Notes under the pieces: generated by a model
Database searches by the model: none
Told to the model about the DNA's origin: nothing
What the model saw: the letters and a program-made list of their open reading frames with translations, nothing else
Shown here: in pieces, positions 38,501 to 52,906 of the stretch
Layout: the number at the start of each line of letters is the position of its first letter
How positions within the stretch are numbered: position 1 is the first letter of the stretch
NCBI GenBank assembly: GCA_028023455.1
Contig: JAQFVV010012396.1
Coordinates: 5,434,085-5,498,084 of the forward strand
Direction of reading: 5' to 3'
Length of the DNA: 64,000 nucleotides
Origin: Epiperipatus broadwayi
Taxonomy: Eukaryota > Onychophora > Udeonychophora > Euonychophora > Peripatidae
Program-made: the position numbers and the translations under genes

Positions 38501-39750
38501 CACATTTGATTTCAAACAATCAACTCTTGAGAATTTATAATTCATATAAATATCAGTTAAAAGATAATAATGCTTGTGTCATGACTTTCCAGCAAAGATT
38601 TTGATATACAAACTAAAAATCATACTTCCTCATAATAAATTCCAGGATTAGAATTATTTAATAGCTAAAGAAAAGAATCTATTATAGAAATGAAGTTTAT
38701 TATAATACACCAACCTAAGGCATAACTGTAGTGGTGATCGCAATAAAATCAGCAATTGTTAGAATTCAAATTCTAAAGCTATTAATTACATTGTGGTAAT
38801 TTAGAATTCTGCTCTATTACATATTATCTTTTGCCATATATTTGATTGTGTAATTTAAATATATCATTGATAAATTACAAATAAAATACTATAAAAACAG
38901 AAATAACAATCCACTCAGGTCATTTTAATTAATTTTTCAATGTGCTACCTCCAGTACTATATAGTAACATTCTACATCAACAATATATTTCTTGGAACAT
39001 ATACAACTTTCAAATTCAGCTTAAAATATTTAATATATTTGTTTTTTTACATCAGAATTTCTACTTTCATATTCAAACTCAGTTTACTATCTTTATTAAC
39101 CATCTGGATATTAAGATTAACATATTTTATGGCACAAGGTTTAAACATATATGCAAATTTACAACTATAAAAATAGGACCAAACAGGATTGCTATCATAT
39201 AATCAAATTTCAAAAATAGTTCCACCTATTATAATAATGTATTTATATTTCTACCCTAAACTGCCATAAAAATGTTAAATATATACTATCTTATACCATG
39301 TAAAACAGTGATTCACTAAAATGAAACTGATAACACTGCAAATAAAGCCATATGTGATTATGCCAAATACTACATTATACACACATAGCAATTATCTTTA
39401 ATCATAGGTTTCAAGAATAGTAGTGTCCATAATCTCTCTATAATGAATATATATAAGAAGATCTGAAAAAGATATTTATCACAAATGTTCTTAATTATTT
39501 GAAGATATATAATAATTTCCAATAAAATGATATTTATTTTGGAATGCTATTAATGCAGATAAAAATTTTAATCAAGTACATACAGGTTTACTTATATATG
39601 ATATTATCAACTATTTATAAGCATTTACAGTATATAATCTTTTGCAGCTAATAAAATAACTATATAATTAATTTTTTTAAGATGTTCAACTTTACTTATA
39701 TTACTTAATTCTCTTTTTAAAAAATTACCTCTTTTTTTGCAGTTTTTAAA
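35550..39750. other. AT-rich DNA, no gene seen
   Basis: No repeat family or protein similarity recognised. The open frames around 37447-37713 and 38940-39202 are AT-driven. Confidence 0.5.
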
Positions 39751-39759
39751 ATAATTTTG

Positions 39760-39820
39760 TTTGATTACCTGACAGTTTTGACTATAACAGTCTTCTTCAG
39801 AGTTATTTTAAATGTTCTAA
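39760..39820 (-). repeat. Degenerate single copy of the CTGATGA/GAAA repeat
   Basis: On the minus strand CTCTGAAGAAGACTGTTATA followed by GTCAAAACTGTCAG resembles the unit repeated at 45.2-45.9 kb (CTCTGATGAAGACTGCAGGA, then CAGTTGAAACTG). Confidence 0.55.
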
Positions 39821-40169
39821 TTTAATTAAAGTTTTAATTCAATACTTCTGAGTTACATTATGTCATGGAATAGAAATGGCAGTGCAAACATTTTCAGTTT
39901 ATCTTCACTCTCTTGTAGCTATTTATAGTGATATTTTGCTAGTTTTGAATTAATTTGATGGGAGAAACAAACTGATATATATATATATTGATTTATTAAT
40001 TTTAAAAAATCTAATAATGTCAAAATTGTGAAGAAAAACAATACAAATGAGCAGAACCTTGTCAATGAATTGGTATATTCTTCATTCTCAGGCTTTGAAA
40101 GTGCTTGCAAGAGTACTGGAAAAATCACATCTATTGTATTAATTTTCAAAAAGAAAAATTAATAAGGAT

Positions 40170-40560
40170 TTGAACCAAGACATTCAATCTCTTTTCAGGC
40201 ATCCATTACATCTTATACAACTGATACATATGACTACATCCATGGAAGAAAAAATTACCAATATACATATTTTGTGCTGAACCAGCACTTATATTTCATC
40301 CGAATCATCTCTCATATATATAATCAATGCTCAGTTTATATTATGATAGAAAATCTTCAAACTTTAATTGATAGACTTCAATCTTCTCCACTTTCCAACT
40401 CTTCAGCCATCCATATCATTGAAAATCTGATGATGGCATGTTCAAATCCCTTGTTTGCAATTTTTTTGTCATACCCATGTTTACCATAAACTATTCTGAC
40501 TCCTCATATATAGGATCTTAAAACTATTTAAATATACAAAAGAGGGATGGGCAGAAGATG
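40170..40560 (-). repeat. Repeat family R1, copy 3
   Basis: Shares the R1 core with the copies at 1 and 1410 (plus-strand ATCAATGCTCAGTTTATATT near 40322) and the GTGCTG..CAGCAC hairpin at 40274-40288. On the minus strand its tRNA-like end has a perfect Pol III B-box, GGTTCAAATCC (about 40166-40176), and an upstream GTATCAGTTGTATAAG. This is the clearest evidence that part of the family is tRNA-derived. The open frame at 40274-40489 lies inside it and is not a gene. Confidence 0.65.
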
Positions 40561-40569
40561 TTCAAACCC

Positions 40570-43500
40570 TTTCTAATTACATCTAGCTTAAGTATATATA
40601 TTATATTTGCATTTAAATAAAAAGAAAAATTATATATTTTCCATAGTTCATTTAAATATTTATGATTATTTTTACAAAATATTTGTATAATATTTACTTA
40701 AAACAAATATATTTATAATTACATTTTAGATTTTTTTTTAATATTTTGTTTTAAAAAAGGCAAGTCAAAAAAATTAGACTAATGGTATAATAAAATTACA
40801 ATCAGCTGTGGTTTCACAAACATTGAAATGTGAAATTTTATGCTAATTTAATATACAAATGCAATTTTAAATTTTAGAACAGAATTTTTTTAAGATGACT
40901 TATCAATAATTTGTTATGGTTTTAGAAATGATTTTCAATTAACAAATATTTCATTAATCAATTTTTTATTGGCAATATATCAATCATCTAATAAAAAAAA
41001 GTTAATATTCTGATTACATATTTCAGTTTGTTTATTTCATTATTTTTCTATATACAATGTTTAAAATATTTTTCAAGATGTTTTTCATTTGTAAACTTAT
41101 ATTTCTAATAAATTAAGAATAATTTATTGATGTATAATATGCAATAAAGGTTTAATAATAAATAAAATGTCATTGAGGATTATGCATAAAATGTTAAAAT
41201 GTGAAAGGGTTAAAATAACTGTCAAGAATACTGTTAGACAGTCAAAACAGTCAAATAATTGAACAAAAGCATTATGAAAAGTGTAGACATGATTTTTTTA
41301 TACATTTTCTTAATTATTATAAATTAATTAAATACACAAAGCTAAACTAGAAATTATAATAAATTAATTACATTTATTAATGCTATAAGATCTATACTAA
41401 TAATAGGATTATTGCCCCCTTTTCCCTGAATTTCAATACATAATAATACAAATAACAAGATACGCCTTATCTTACTTAGCAGCAATTGGTCTCCCAAAAC
41501 TCATTATTAAGCAAGAACATCACATAAAGAACAAGTAGTTATAATGGTTTCTTATGGAAGAAATTTTGGCTGGTTCCTCCAGTTAAAAATTACATTATAA
41601 GCTGTTAATAAACTACTTAAACTAGTATATATAGTAATTTTTAAATAAAACTTTAATGTACATTATATGCTTGTGTATACTGTGCTATATGCATTACACA
41701 AGTATGCACTTAAAATATATATGTATGTATAATATTGCAACTTAAATCTGTATATAAAACCACTTATCTTAAAGTTGTTTTTGCCAGTGGTTCACTCATC
41801 AATCATAATCATATAATTTTCTGAATCATTAATTGCTTATTCTAAGGTTCATTGTTGTCTTCTAAATCTTTTGATGATATTGGATTTTTTTTTTTTGGAA
41901 TAGTGCACTACATAATGACTGAGAATCTTTAGAAAAGGTTTAAAATAAATAGTTGATGCACTTCTTAATTTTTTTATATGGAAGGCCATGATTTTGGAAT
42001 GTTTTGATACACCTATGATGGTTTGAGTACTTTGTTTTATTTTGTCTTAATTTTTAAAAATAATGTTTATGGCAAACATGAATAAACCCTTAGAAGAACC
42101 GATGTCATGATTTCCTTCTCCTCCTTCCAGTCAACTTAAAATATCTATTTTTATTTCCAAGCTCAGAGATTTTTTTGATTTTTTCATGGTCAAATTAGTT
42201 GCAGCCATGATTCTAAGTGAAAATATAAACAGAATTGCTAGGGGGGAAATATATTTTTTAATTGTCCAGAAGTATAGCAAAGTGGATGAGAAAGTGAAAG
42301 TAAACTGGTAGTTAGCAATTTTTTGTGTTTTCCTAACAACTGTTTCTTGTTACACTGAAAAAAAAATCCATACTGAAGTTTGTTTGTTTTTTTTTTTCAA
42401 ATTTGTACTACTATATTATATTACTTACAGGAAATTACTTAGAATTTTAAAAAATGCTTAATAACACTTATTTAATTGATCATAAAGATTTGTTATTTAT
42501 CATTAGTGCAAGAATAGCAAAATTAGCATACTGTACATTGTCAAAATTATTTTAAAATATATATATTCTATCATATTAAAAATATTTAAAAATAGAGCAA
42601 TCTGTGTTTGCAAATTGTAATCATTATTTAAGATTTCTTTTACAAAATGTACTATGCATAGCTAAATAAAGATCACTTTATATGGTATATAAATACAGAT
42701 GCTAACTGTCAAAAAAAATTTTATCATGAGGTGTAGCATTTTATTAAATGTGGTAGACATGTTCTTTGAAATAACTTAAAAAAATTTTGATTAGTGCAGT
42801 CAAACTATGTAAATAAATATTAAAGGTATGAATCTTTTTCAGTTTATCTATATGTAATTTTGCGTACATTTTTAAAACAGTTTTATGCTGAATAAACTGC
42901 TGGGTTTTTTTTTCATTCATTATTTTTATATATTTGTGATAACATTATGAGATGCTTTAAAATCAAGCAAATAGATTATATTATTTTTAATTTAGATTTA
43001 GCAATTTTTGATCCTACAAAGTTCATTATTATGAAATCATTTCTTTATCAAATTAACAATTACAATAAGTAAATTACAATAAAATGAACATTATTTCTGA
43101 TTTAAGCAAAATAATGTTAGTAAAAATTTTCATCCATAAAAGTGAGTAAATACAGTGTACAGTATATTTAGTTGATGTATATCATAAAAATATGACTTTG
43201 GTTATTATACTGAATAAAATACTGGGGGGGGGGGGCTTTGAAATCATTAATAATAAAAATCTTTACTTTGGATATATCATTAATGAAATGATTGTCTTGC
43301 AAAGGTGCTGGATAAAAATTAAATAAAATACTGAACATTCATTAATCATATTTTAAGTTTATAAATCAAAATATTATATACAGCATTAATATTATGTATT
43401 GTATTGGGTATTATGAATAAATTCTATCCTTTACAGTTTCAGTGACATAGCATTAATAACTATCCTATGACATCATCAATTTTACAATTTGTCCAATGAA

Positions 43501-44510
43501 AAAAATTGTTTTAATTTTTTTACGATCATTATATTGTAAATAAAAATATGGCTACGAATTGATGATGATCACTACTGTGAATCTTTGCATAAAGGACATG
43601 TGATAAGTGAGGTATAGGTGTATATACTTTCCTATAACAGTGTTTCAGCTCATAATAAATAAATGTATCATGTAGTTTTTATAAAAATCAAATCCCAACA
43701 TCAACAAAGTAACTGATATATTAATTAAATTAGACATGTACGGTAAAATAAATTATCTAGAGGTAAACTTGAAGCTCATGAAATAATTATAAAACTTAAA
43801 TTTAAAAATATATAAAACTAAAAAAAAAAATCCCAGAGCAACAAGTTAAAATTTAAATTTCAAGAGTTAACATATATATATATATATATCAAGTGGTCAA
43901 AAACATAAATAAAAAAATTTAACATAAAAATAGAAAATCAAAAAAAAATTCTAAGATTTAAACTATATCGAAAAAATAAATGAAACAAACAAATTAAAAC
44001 TTGAACAAAATTAAATTCAAATATAACAGATAATGTTAAAATGAAATTTCAATAGCAAGAAAACATAGAACTACAGAAAAACATAAAGAAGTAAAAAGCT
44101 AAGAAAAAAAATTTCTAAACTAATTATATAAATTCCATATAAATTAATTAAGTGCACAAAATAATCTAATAATTAAAATAACTTAATGTCAATTACTAAT
44201 ATTAAAAAAAATTTTTTTTTTCATTCTCACACACATATTTATTCTGCATTATCAGGCAACTGAAAAGAAGGACCATGGTGTTCTTGATCTTAAATTCAGA
44301 GGTAAAAAACTAATAAATTCACCATGCTGACTATAATGCCTGTTGGTGCGTAGCCCATCCATGTTTGTATACTAAATAAATAATCACATAGTAAAAACAG
44401 CTGCAATGACAAGAACATATAGAGTGGAGATTAGAAATTTGGCCTGCTCATTTTCTTTAAGGCCTTCAAGAGGAATCAAAGCATTGCCTTTTAGTTAACA
44501 ACAAACTCCT
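40570..44510. other. AT-rich DNA, no gene seen
   Basis: A G-run of about 12 bases lies near 43225-43236. Otherwise homopolymers and short AT repeats. Confidence 0.5.
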
Positions 44511-44515
44511 TTTTA

Positions 44516-44829
44516 TTTAGGTACATACAACTGCAGATCACTTTCAAATGAAGGAATATTGCAAAAATTGGAAGAAGAACCATCTCATATTAATTGGAAC
44601 ATTACTGGACTTTGTAAAGTTAGAAGAAAAGGTGAAGAAACAATTGATTTAAAAAGTGAGCATGTACTCTACTACAAAGTCACAAATATTGGAAGTACAA
44701 GTAGAGTAGGATTCATTATAAATAAAAAGTGGAAGAACAACATTGTGGAGATTGACAGTGTTTTAAACAGAGTGGCAGGATTAGTTATTCAACTTAATAG
44801 TAGATATCAAATACAGATAATTCATAAAA
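44516..44829 (+). pseudogene. LINE endonuclease (EEP domain) fragment
   Basis: The translated segment begins TYNCRSLSNE, upstream of the first Met, and continues NWNITGLCKVRRKGEE, RVGFIINKKW and RVAGLVIQLNSRYQIQII. This is the N-terminal part of the endonuclease/exonuclease/phosphatase domain encoded by LINE retrotransposons, often annotated in mollusc genomes as craniofacial development protein 2-like. The catalytic Glu of the GL(C)EVRRKGE motif is Lys here (CKVRR). The coding part stops abruptly where a foldback element begins, and no reverse transcriptase follows, so it is a dead fragment. Confidence 0.82.
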
Positions 44830-44976
44830 TAATATTTATTAAGACTGTAACCTTAAGACTATGCACCTGAAAAAATGACAGAAGGGACCTCTGCAAATCT
44901 TTAACACAAGATTTATTTAAAAGACAAGAGTGTCCCTACTGTCATTTTTTTAGGCACATAGTCTTAATAAATATTA
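44830..44976. mobile_element. Small foldback element at the end of the LINE fragment
   Basis: TAATATTTATTAAGACT and further AATGACAG..GGGAC sequence at 44830-44897 recur inverted at about 44934-44976 (GTCCC..CTGTCATT..AGTCTTAATAAATATTA). The left arm has an extra insertion of about 14 bases. The loop is about 35-40 bases. No ORF. Confidence 0.75.
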
Positions 44977-45232
44977 CTTTAAGTATGAGTATGTGCTTTG
45001 TAAATATAATTATTATAATTCATAAAAGTGAATATGTGCATAAAATACACATAATATTAAAATAATAGGAACAATAAATATTATATATATTTAATTATAA
45101 AAATCTTATGTGTTTATTGTATGTTTTATTACTTTAATATTATATGTATTTTACTCATGCATTTCCTGTTATACTAGGTTTACCACTTTGTATATCAATA
45201 ATATTACTGTTTTATAAATCTTTTCATATACA

Positions 45233-45990
45233 CTCTAATGCAAATTTTTATATAATTACTTCTTTATTTTTCTAACAATTTTGACTGTCCTGCAGTCTTC
45301 ATCAGAGCTTTTTATAACTTTCTTTTTCCTTTTTTAGGATTCATAAATGTAAAAAAGGAGAAAGCTTATAAAAAACTCTGATGAAGATTGTAGGACAGTT
45401 GAAACTGCTAGAAAAATAAAGAAGGAATTATATAAAAATTTGCATTTGAATGTATATGAGGAGTAAAAAAGGAAGGTTATAAAAAACTCTGATGAAGACT
45501 GCAGGACAATCGAAACTGTTGAAAAATAAAAAAGGAATTATATAAAAATTTGCATTAGAGTGTACATAAGGAGACTTATAGAAAAGTAATATATAAATGA
45601 ATATATGAAGAAATGCAAAAAAAAGTTAAGATGGTATAAAAATAATATTTCTAAGAAAAAGAAAAGACAAGAAGGATAAAGAAAATTAAAGGGCAATATT
45701 TAGATGTGTAATAATAGAAAATATAACCAATATAAAGTTGTTTATAGAATACATTAAAAAATTGGAAGGATGTGAAAAATCAAGAATTATAAGAGTTATA
45801 AATGTAAAAGAAAGGTTATAAAAAGCTCTGATGAAGACTGCAGGACAGTTAAAATTGTTAGAAAAATAAAGGAGGAATTATATAAAAATTTGCATTAGAA
45901 TGCATATGAGATTTATAAAAAAGTAATATATATGAATATATGAAGAAATGCAAAAAAAGTAAAAGAGAAGATATAAGAATAATCTATCAA
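45233..45990. repeat. Cluster of four CTGATGA/GAAA repeat units
   Basis: A unit of about 95 bp is present inverted at 45233-45322 and forward at about 45364-45460, 45476-45573 and 45813-45910. Its content is: TTATAAAAAACTCTGATGAAG, a short ACTG..CAGT stem, GAAACTG, then an AAATAAAGAAGGAATTATAT-type tail and AAATTTGCATT. The first two units form a large hairpin with a loop of about 40 bases. The last two carry an extra shared stretch (GAATATATGAAGAAATGCAA), so a longer block was duplicated. Confidence 0.85.
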
Positions 45991-45999
45991 TAATAGTTT

Positions 46000-48900
46000 G
46001 TTATCTTCCTCATATGTTAAAAAAAGTTCCAGAGGACATACTAAAATTGTACCAAATATTTTCTTAAAAATTATATGTGAGATTTAGCAAGGTTTTATTT
46101 TCTCTGGGATTCGACAATGATCTCCTCAAGTAGCGCCACTTTTTCTATTTCAATAGAACAAGCTGCAGAAAGTTCATATATTTTTATCGCATTTATTGCA
46201 AATACAGATAAATTTGTCATTATATTTACAAATCTAAGAAACCTGCAACTGCATTTTGAAATACAGCTGATTCTTTCATACAAAAAATAGCCTTTTTTGC
46301 CCTGTAAAAAGGTCATTGGAATTTTATTTACATTAATCAGACATCATGAGTATACTCAATATCTTTTAAAACATTGAAAAATAAATTAATATTTGAAAAA
46401 CTTCAAAAAGGAAATTAATGTGTATTTCTCTCTTATCAAACAACTGTATATACTAAACAGTTTAATATTCAGGTATTAATCTTCTTCAGTGATTAACAAT
46501 AAAATTAATTTTACTGCAAAACAATTTAACACAATTTCTTTTGTTTCCTCTCACTATACTTTTACTGTAATTCTGAACATCAACAAAATTAAGTTGATTT
46601 GTCCTAAAATCTGTTTCATATATAAAAGCAAAAATTATATTTTTACTCAAAAAATTGTAAATTCAAAAAAGTTGTTTTTAAAATGATACAGATGGTAAAC
46701 CAATAGTAGCAGCATGACATTATTAGTACATCTACATTTAAAGAAATAGAAGAATATGATATTATTCATTATATTTTTGATGGTTTTAAGAATATGATTC
46801 ATTCAAAATTTAGGTTATAATAGACTAGGAGTATGCAACCTCAGAATAGCTATGAATGTTGTATAATACAATGGCATAAGCTTATTTAACACATAAATTT
46901 TTTTGTGTATTATGTGCCACGATATGTCTAAATTAAATATATATATATATGCTATTGCTATTTATATACATGCATGCTTCAGTTTTACAGTAGTGTGTGA
47001 TTTCTAGTGTGTTATTATCCAAGCACAAACAACTGAACTGACAACATTAGAAGTTACATGAGCTTACGGTGACTTAGCAAGGCCAGTAATTATCAATAAT
47101 ATTTCAACCTACCATTGCATCATTAAGGATTTGAAGTTATTTAGAAGTGAGGAAAGCAATCTTATTTGATTATTAAGAGCATTTCCACACCTTGGCAGTG
47201 CCTTACCTATGCCCTATATAATATGTATGTGTTCTTAACATAATAAATTTGGGATCTGCTGAAAGCTCATCAATACGTGTTGTTGTATTATTAGGATTAT
47301 CAAGCAAGAAATTTTTTGCTTATCTGTGGTGACAGATATTATGAAAATTATATATGGACTTTTTTTTTTTGCTTAGCAGTTTCAGTAATATTTGTGTATT
47401 TAGTGTGTGGTATAAGACAAATTTCTAACATGAGTAGACATGCTGAAAGGTTGAACATACCTGCCATAACTTTTAAGATTTAAATAAATTTGGCCAAACT
47501 AACAAATACCTGCTTTATCAATAAAGCTGATCTTTTTCCAACCATAAATCTATCTCTAATGAAGATGTATTTATTTAAGACAATTGCAGACATCAGGAAA
47601 GACTATGTCGTTATCATTTTTCGAACTGCATACATTTTAATGGCATTAGGCAACAAATTATTTATAGGTCTTAAAATAGATTATTGAATTGTAATATATG
47701 CTCTGTATATGATATTTATTGATTTTAATATGATTGCAAAAAAATGAATGGCATTTAAAATACTTTCATATGATTGAAGAACTATTAATGTTTAAAGAAC
47801 TTACTAAATAACTAGGTTTTTTAAAAAATCATCAAGACCTATATATTATTTTTACAGGTAGTTAATCATAAGTTACATTTATTTATTATTGCATAATCTA
47901 TTTGTAACAACATTAATCCTAAAAATACGTCATTATTGATGAAATAAAACATTTATAAAAAATAAAGCACTTAAACTTGAAATGCCTATAAAAAAATATA
48001 AAAAAACTCAATCTTCTACATACCCATAGTGCTCTTGTACTACACAAATCAATAGAGTTTTTACTTAAAACTAACATGTATCTCCTCCCCCTTTTATTTA
48101 TATGCTTTTTTATTATCTTTCAGACATTTAAATTGTATAAGATAATCAAAGTCTGTCTATATATAAGGAAAAAGAAAAGAAAAATACTTTAGTTACAAAA
48201 ATAATGCGTTATTAATTAAAAACCCAATTTAAAAAATCTATCACGTATAGAAAATATCTCATAGACTTAAAATATATATTTATAAAGATTATAAAATCCA
48301 TACTTTATTTATCTAGCTTTTTACTACTTAAATCCTTTTTTAAAAAAAAAATTATTTACTATTATCAAAAGCTATTTCTTAAAAGGCAAAACCTGCAAGT
48401 CAACTATGCACCTCTCCGAATCTTTCTGGCTATTGTTCATTGCTTTAATCTTCAGGCACTCATAATTATTTTCTTAGATTGTCAAAAAATTTATTTCTTC
48501 TTCTAATTCTCTAAAAGTCCAGTTTTTCCCCCCTATTTAATAATTACTTTAGTAATCTTTTATTTTATTCTCATAATAACTTCAACATTGAAAAATGTAT
48601 TCTATTATATATTCTACTCTTCTGCACACACCCAATTCAAGACTCCAATCCTTCAACATCCTTTTATCTATAATCCCTATTTGCTCTGTATAAGGAAACC
48701 CTAAACAAATATTTAATAATATTAGATGCTAATATGCAGCGTATACATGTTGCCTTTTATAAATTAAAGTATATTATACTTTATCATAGTAATGTAGGTA
48801 TTTTAACTCAATTATTCATATACAGGAGTTATTTTGCCACAATTATAATAGACATAACTTATGGGTCCATTATTCTAATAATAAATAGACAGTAGAAAGT

Positions 48901-49530
48901 AATTTATATAATCTTCAGTTAGCTAGATCTGAATGGATGGTAAAAAGCTTTCTAAATAAATTATGGTGAATTTGAAAAAACAGACTTCATTTATAAAATA
49001 AAAATTACCCTAAAGACATGACATAAATATACAATATTGATTTCTTTTATTGGGTATGTGACTGCAGATATATATATATATATAAATATCACAAAATTGC
49101 AATGAAAAGTTAATTGTACAGTAGAAAATACATTAATAAAAAAGCAGTAGATTATAGAGGTGGATGTATGCAGTGGTTTGTGTAATCATTACAACACTCA
49201 TCTTTAACTTTTTAATCCTTATATGCCTCTACACATTTGTTTTTTTTCTTTTGTAGTTAAAATAGCTATATTTATTTGCAAGTGTTACAATAATATATAT
49301 ATATATTGTATGTATATGACTCATTTCAAACACACAGATATATTATTTAATTTTTTTAAAAAAATTTTTTTCTTTTATATATATAGATTTATGTGTGTAT
49401 TTATTATTATACGATTTATAAATAGGTAATAAATAAGCAGTTGTAAAGAGAATGTAATGAGAAATAATATTTAATATATGGATTTATTATATTTTATTAA
49501 ATAATGTGTTAAATTATTTAGCCTTTATAT
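46000..49530. other. AT-rich DNA, no gene seen
   Basis: The minus-strand frame at 46095-46316 (73 residues, ending VALLEEIIVESQRK) looks slightly more protein-like than its neighbours, but no family is recognised. Confidence 0.45.
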
Positions 49531-49535
49531 TCTTA

Positions 49536-50230
49536 TTAACCCTTAAACCGCTAATTAAATCATTGGTTGTATGAGGTAAAAATCAAATCTTTTAATTGGC
49601 CAACTCACAAACTGAAGACAAAGCCTATTGTTAAAACATATTCGCCTATAATATTAAATTCAACTCAGATACGTTTATAAAAAGTATATAATTAATTTTT
49701 CAGGTCATGAAGAAACGAAAGTTCTTTCAAAAATAAATTGCTATTTATTTATTCTAAGATATTCTATATCGGCAACATAAAAGTTATAATGTAAACAAAA
49801 AGATCGACTTTTACGTTATGAAATAAATATTTCTTTTTACTACATCTTCAATATATTTACTTAAATCTTCAATATTTTTCGAAAATAATTTTGTTTTTTT
49901 ATTATTCTCTCTGAAAATTATGTTTAATTTCCATAAATATTATTTAATAATAATTTAAATCGTATTCAAATGAAAATCTCAGCGTTTTTCTTTATTTTCT
50001 TTGATCAGCAGTTTCTTTGTTCTTTCCAGCCAATCAGAATGTCTTTTTCGGCTGAGAGCATGCTAAGACCAATCACAAATAATGTTCCTTCTTTGTTTAG
50101 GTTTAAATGCGTTTTTTTTATTTTTTACTTCAAAATAAATCGAAGATGTCACCATCGACAGAACTTTTAAAACGAATTCAATATGTATTTACAATTTATC
50201 GTATGAAAACGAACTGAGTTAGAGGATTTT
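49536..50230. mobile_element. Diverged relative of the piggyBac-like MITE
   Basis: Begins with TTAA (49536-49539) then CCCTTAAACCG. It follows the 30.3-kb element through matching blocks: ATTGGCCAA region, GTTTATAAAAAG, GAAAGTTCTTTCAAAAATAAAT, CCAATCA motifs and TTACTTCAAAATAAAT. It lacks the large palindrome's second arm. The right terminal repeat and TTAA were not found, so the end is approximate or lost. Confidence 0.6.
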
Positions 50231-52842
50231 AGATGTCACAGCTCGTCGACAAAAAATAAAGCAGATCTAAAAGAAAGTGTAAAATAAAGTAATCAAGATT
50301 GGTAGATTAGGATATGAAAATGTACACGTGTGAGTATGAATGTTTAAACATAAAACATTTTTACATCTATTTCTAGTGACTATAGATTGCCAGCTTTATT
50401 GTTTGTGTTATCTGTATCTAAGATTATTTTAGAAAAGAGATGCTTTGATGGAATAAAACATGATTATTAATTTTCTTGTAAAATTGCGACAGACTATCAA
50501 ACTTGTGAAGCTTTTGATCTTTTACCTCAAGATAAGATTTCCAGGTGGTCCTTTTCTTTGATGAAAGATTCGCAATATAAATGAATGAAACAATATTTAG
50601 AGGCAGTCAGTTTTTTTTTAATGTTGGGAAAAGGAGATGTAGCTATCAGTTTTTTTTTTAATGTTTGAAAAAGAGAATGAGCGATCGATATTTTTTTCAC
50701 TCTTTTTAAAAATTGAGGAAGAGAAAAAAATGACTCTTGTTTTAAAGTCAGTATAGACAAAGATGTGCATATATATAAGTAATTCCCAGCAATATTAAGA
50801 AAAAAGAAATGGATCAAAATTGAATTTCTTGGAAGAAGTTATTGACAATTCTATAAAATGATATTAATATATTTTGCTGTGTATAATACAATGAATTTGC
50901 ATTGCTAAAACCATTGTTTCTGCTTCCTGAAATAATACAGAATGGGTTAAATCACTGATCTACTATGGACTCGTATACCGGTCCATAGTAACCAAAAGAA
51001 TGGACAAATTTAAAACCAGCCACAAATTTTGACAAGAGCCAAGAAGAAAGGAAAGATGAATAAAAGCCATATATAGCCAGGTTTGAAGCTATGAATCAAA
51101 TTTTTGTTAAAGTTTCCTCAGTCATCTAAAGTGTCTACAATGATGGTTTTTGAAAAAATTAGAAGCAAGCCTGTCAACAAATTCAGTGTTATCAAAAGTA
51201 TTAACAATAAATAATTTTAAAATTGTGGAAACAAGCAGGTCAATTAATTCATGTTTATCTTAAAAGTATCTGCAAGAACTTTCTTTTTTTTTAAATGGAG
51301 CAAATCAACTTATTGAAGCTATACGTGAGGCAAGCAGTCTGAAAATTCAAACTTGAGACATTTGTAAGAAGTGAAAATAATCGGGTAACTATGACCTTTC
51401 ATTAACAGATCTTTTATTATTACCTATTAAAATTAAACCTTAATTTATTGGTCAAAGCATTTTTTTGATACAGATACATTAAAGGCTTGTTTATTGATAG
51501 TTATTCTCAATATCACATAACATAACACAAACACAGTTTAAATCTTTAAACTTAAATTTTCATTATTTTTTATATTTTTTATATTATACATTGTAATATT
51601 GAAATGTTTTTTTTTATTGTTCTTCATTTGTTATGATAATGAGCAACCTATAAATATATGCATTTATAATGTTTTTTTATTTATCTTGTTGCATATTAAA
51701 ATTGATATAATGTATTTTATTTTCTTTTGCTCAAAGTTGCAAGAATATTTTTTTATATGTGATTTATGTATTAATCTCTAATATAAAGGTAACACATTTT
51801 AAAAATATATGTTGACATATCACAGGGTGTGTGTGTGCATGTGTAACTGCTTATACAAACATATCAAAAGAATAGGTTATGCCTGATTAGTTTAAATATG
51901 GTAAATTATAAAGCAGTGATTCACATTTGAATGGAAGTGAAATAAAACACACAAGTTACATATGAAATTTATTTTTATGATATAATAAGTTAGGAAAGTC
52001 TTAAGTAAGCATTCAAGGAAATATTTTTTTTTAAATGTCATTTTAAGCCAGCTTATTTTAAAATATCCAAAAATGACAAACTTGTATATAAAATTTTGTT
52101 CTTGAATTAATGTAATAAAAAGCCATTTATCTAATTAGTAAATTTGATTTTAAAGAAAGAAAGAGTAATAGTATTAATAAAATATAATTATATATCTTAA
52201 TTGGTTTCCGAGTTCTTATTAAAAATATTGTTTTTTCTTGTCTTGATTTTATTATTTAAATGATCATCATCATCATCGCTCGCAGATATTAAGAATCACC
52301 AGCATTTGCCAATATTAAGCGCTGCAAAATGTTAAGTAAATTAGAATGTTGATTTACCTTTAAGTATTTAAGGATTATGCTTGATAATAACCAAGTTTTA
52401 ATAATTATAGTTCAATAATAGAAAAGCTAAAATTATGTTGTGTCCATGAGTTTTGATCATCTTCATCAAAGATGGATATATTATTGATTAAAACACTGTT
52501 TCAAATAATACTATACAAGTATTATGATCGCCATCATCATTGATTAAATAAATTATAATCATTAAATCTAATGTTTAACATAATTAATATATTTAGTAAA
52601 TAGGGGTGTATAGAAAGTTGAATATCACATGGAGAGAAGCGTGATGATCAGTCATCATCACTAGTAATATTGAATCCTAGTTTTAACTATAAAGGTACTT
52701 GGAATAAATAAATATAAATGTGTATAAATACTAAGGAGTGTTATATTTAAATCTCAGTTTAAAATAGGATGATTTTAAAAAAGTGCTTATGAGTTTATAA
52801 AGATAAATTTATTGTTGTGAGTTCATTATAAAGCTATGGCTG

Positions 52843-52906
52843 GTATCATCATCACTATTATTATCATTATTATTATGATATTATTATCATCATCATTATT
52901 ATTATC
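52843..52906. repeat. ATC/ATT microsatellite
   Basis: Mixed ATC and ATT trinucleotides, interrupted. Confidence 0.9.

Noticed and set aside
40274-40489. 71-codon plus-strand frame
   Set aside because: It lies entirely in repeat R1, and the aligned copies have stops at other places.
45233-45990. CRISPR-like array
   Set aside because: The units are 95-bp diverged copies in mixed orientation with irregular spacing in a eukaryotic transposon-rich context.
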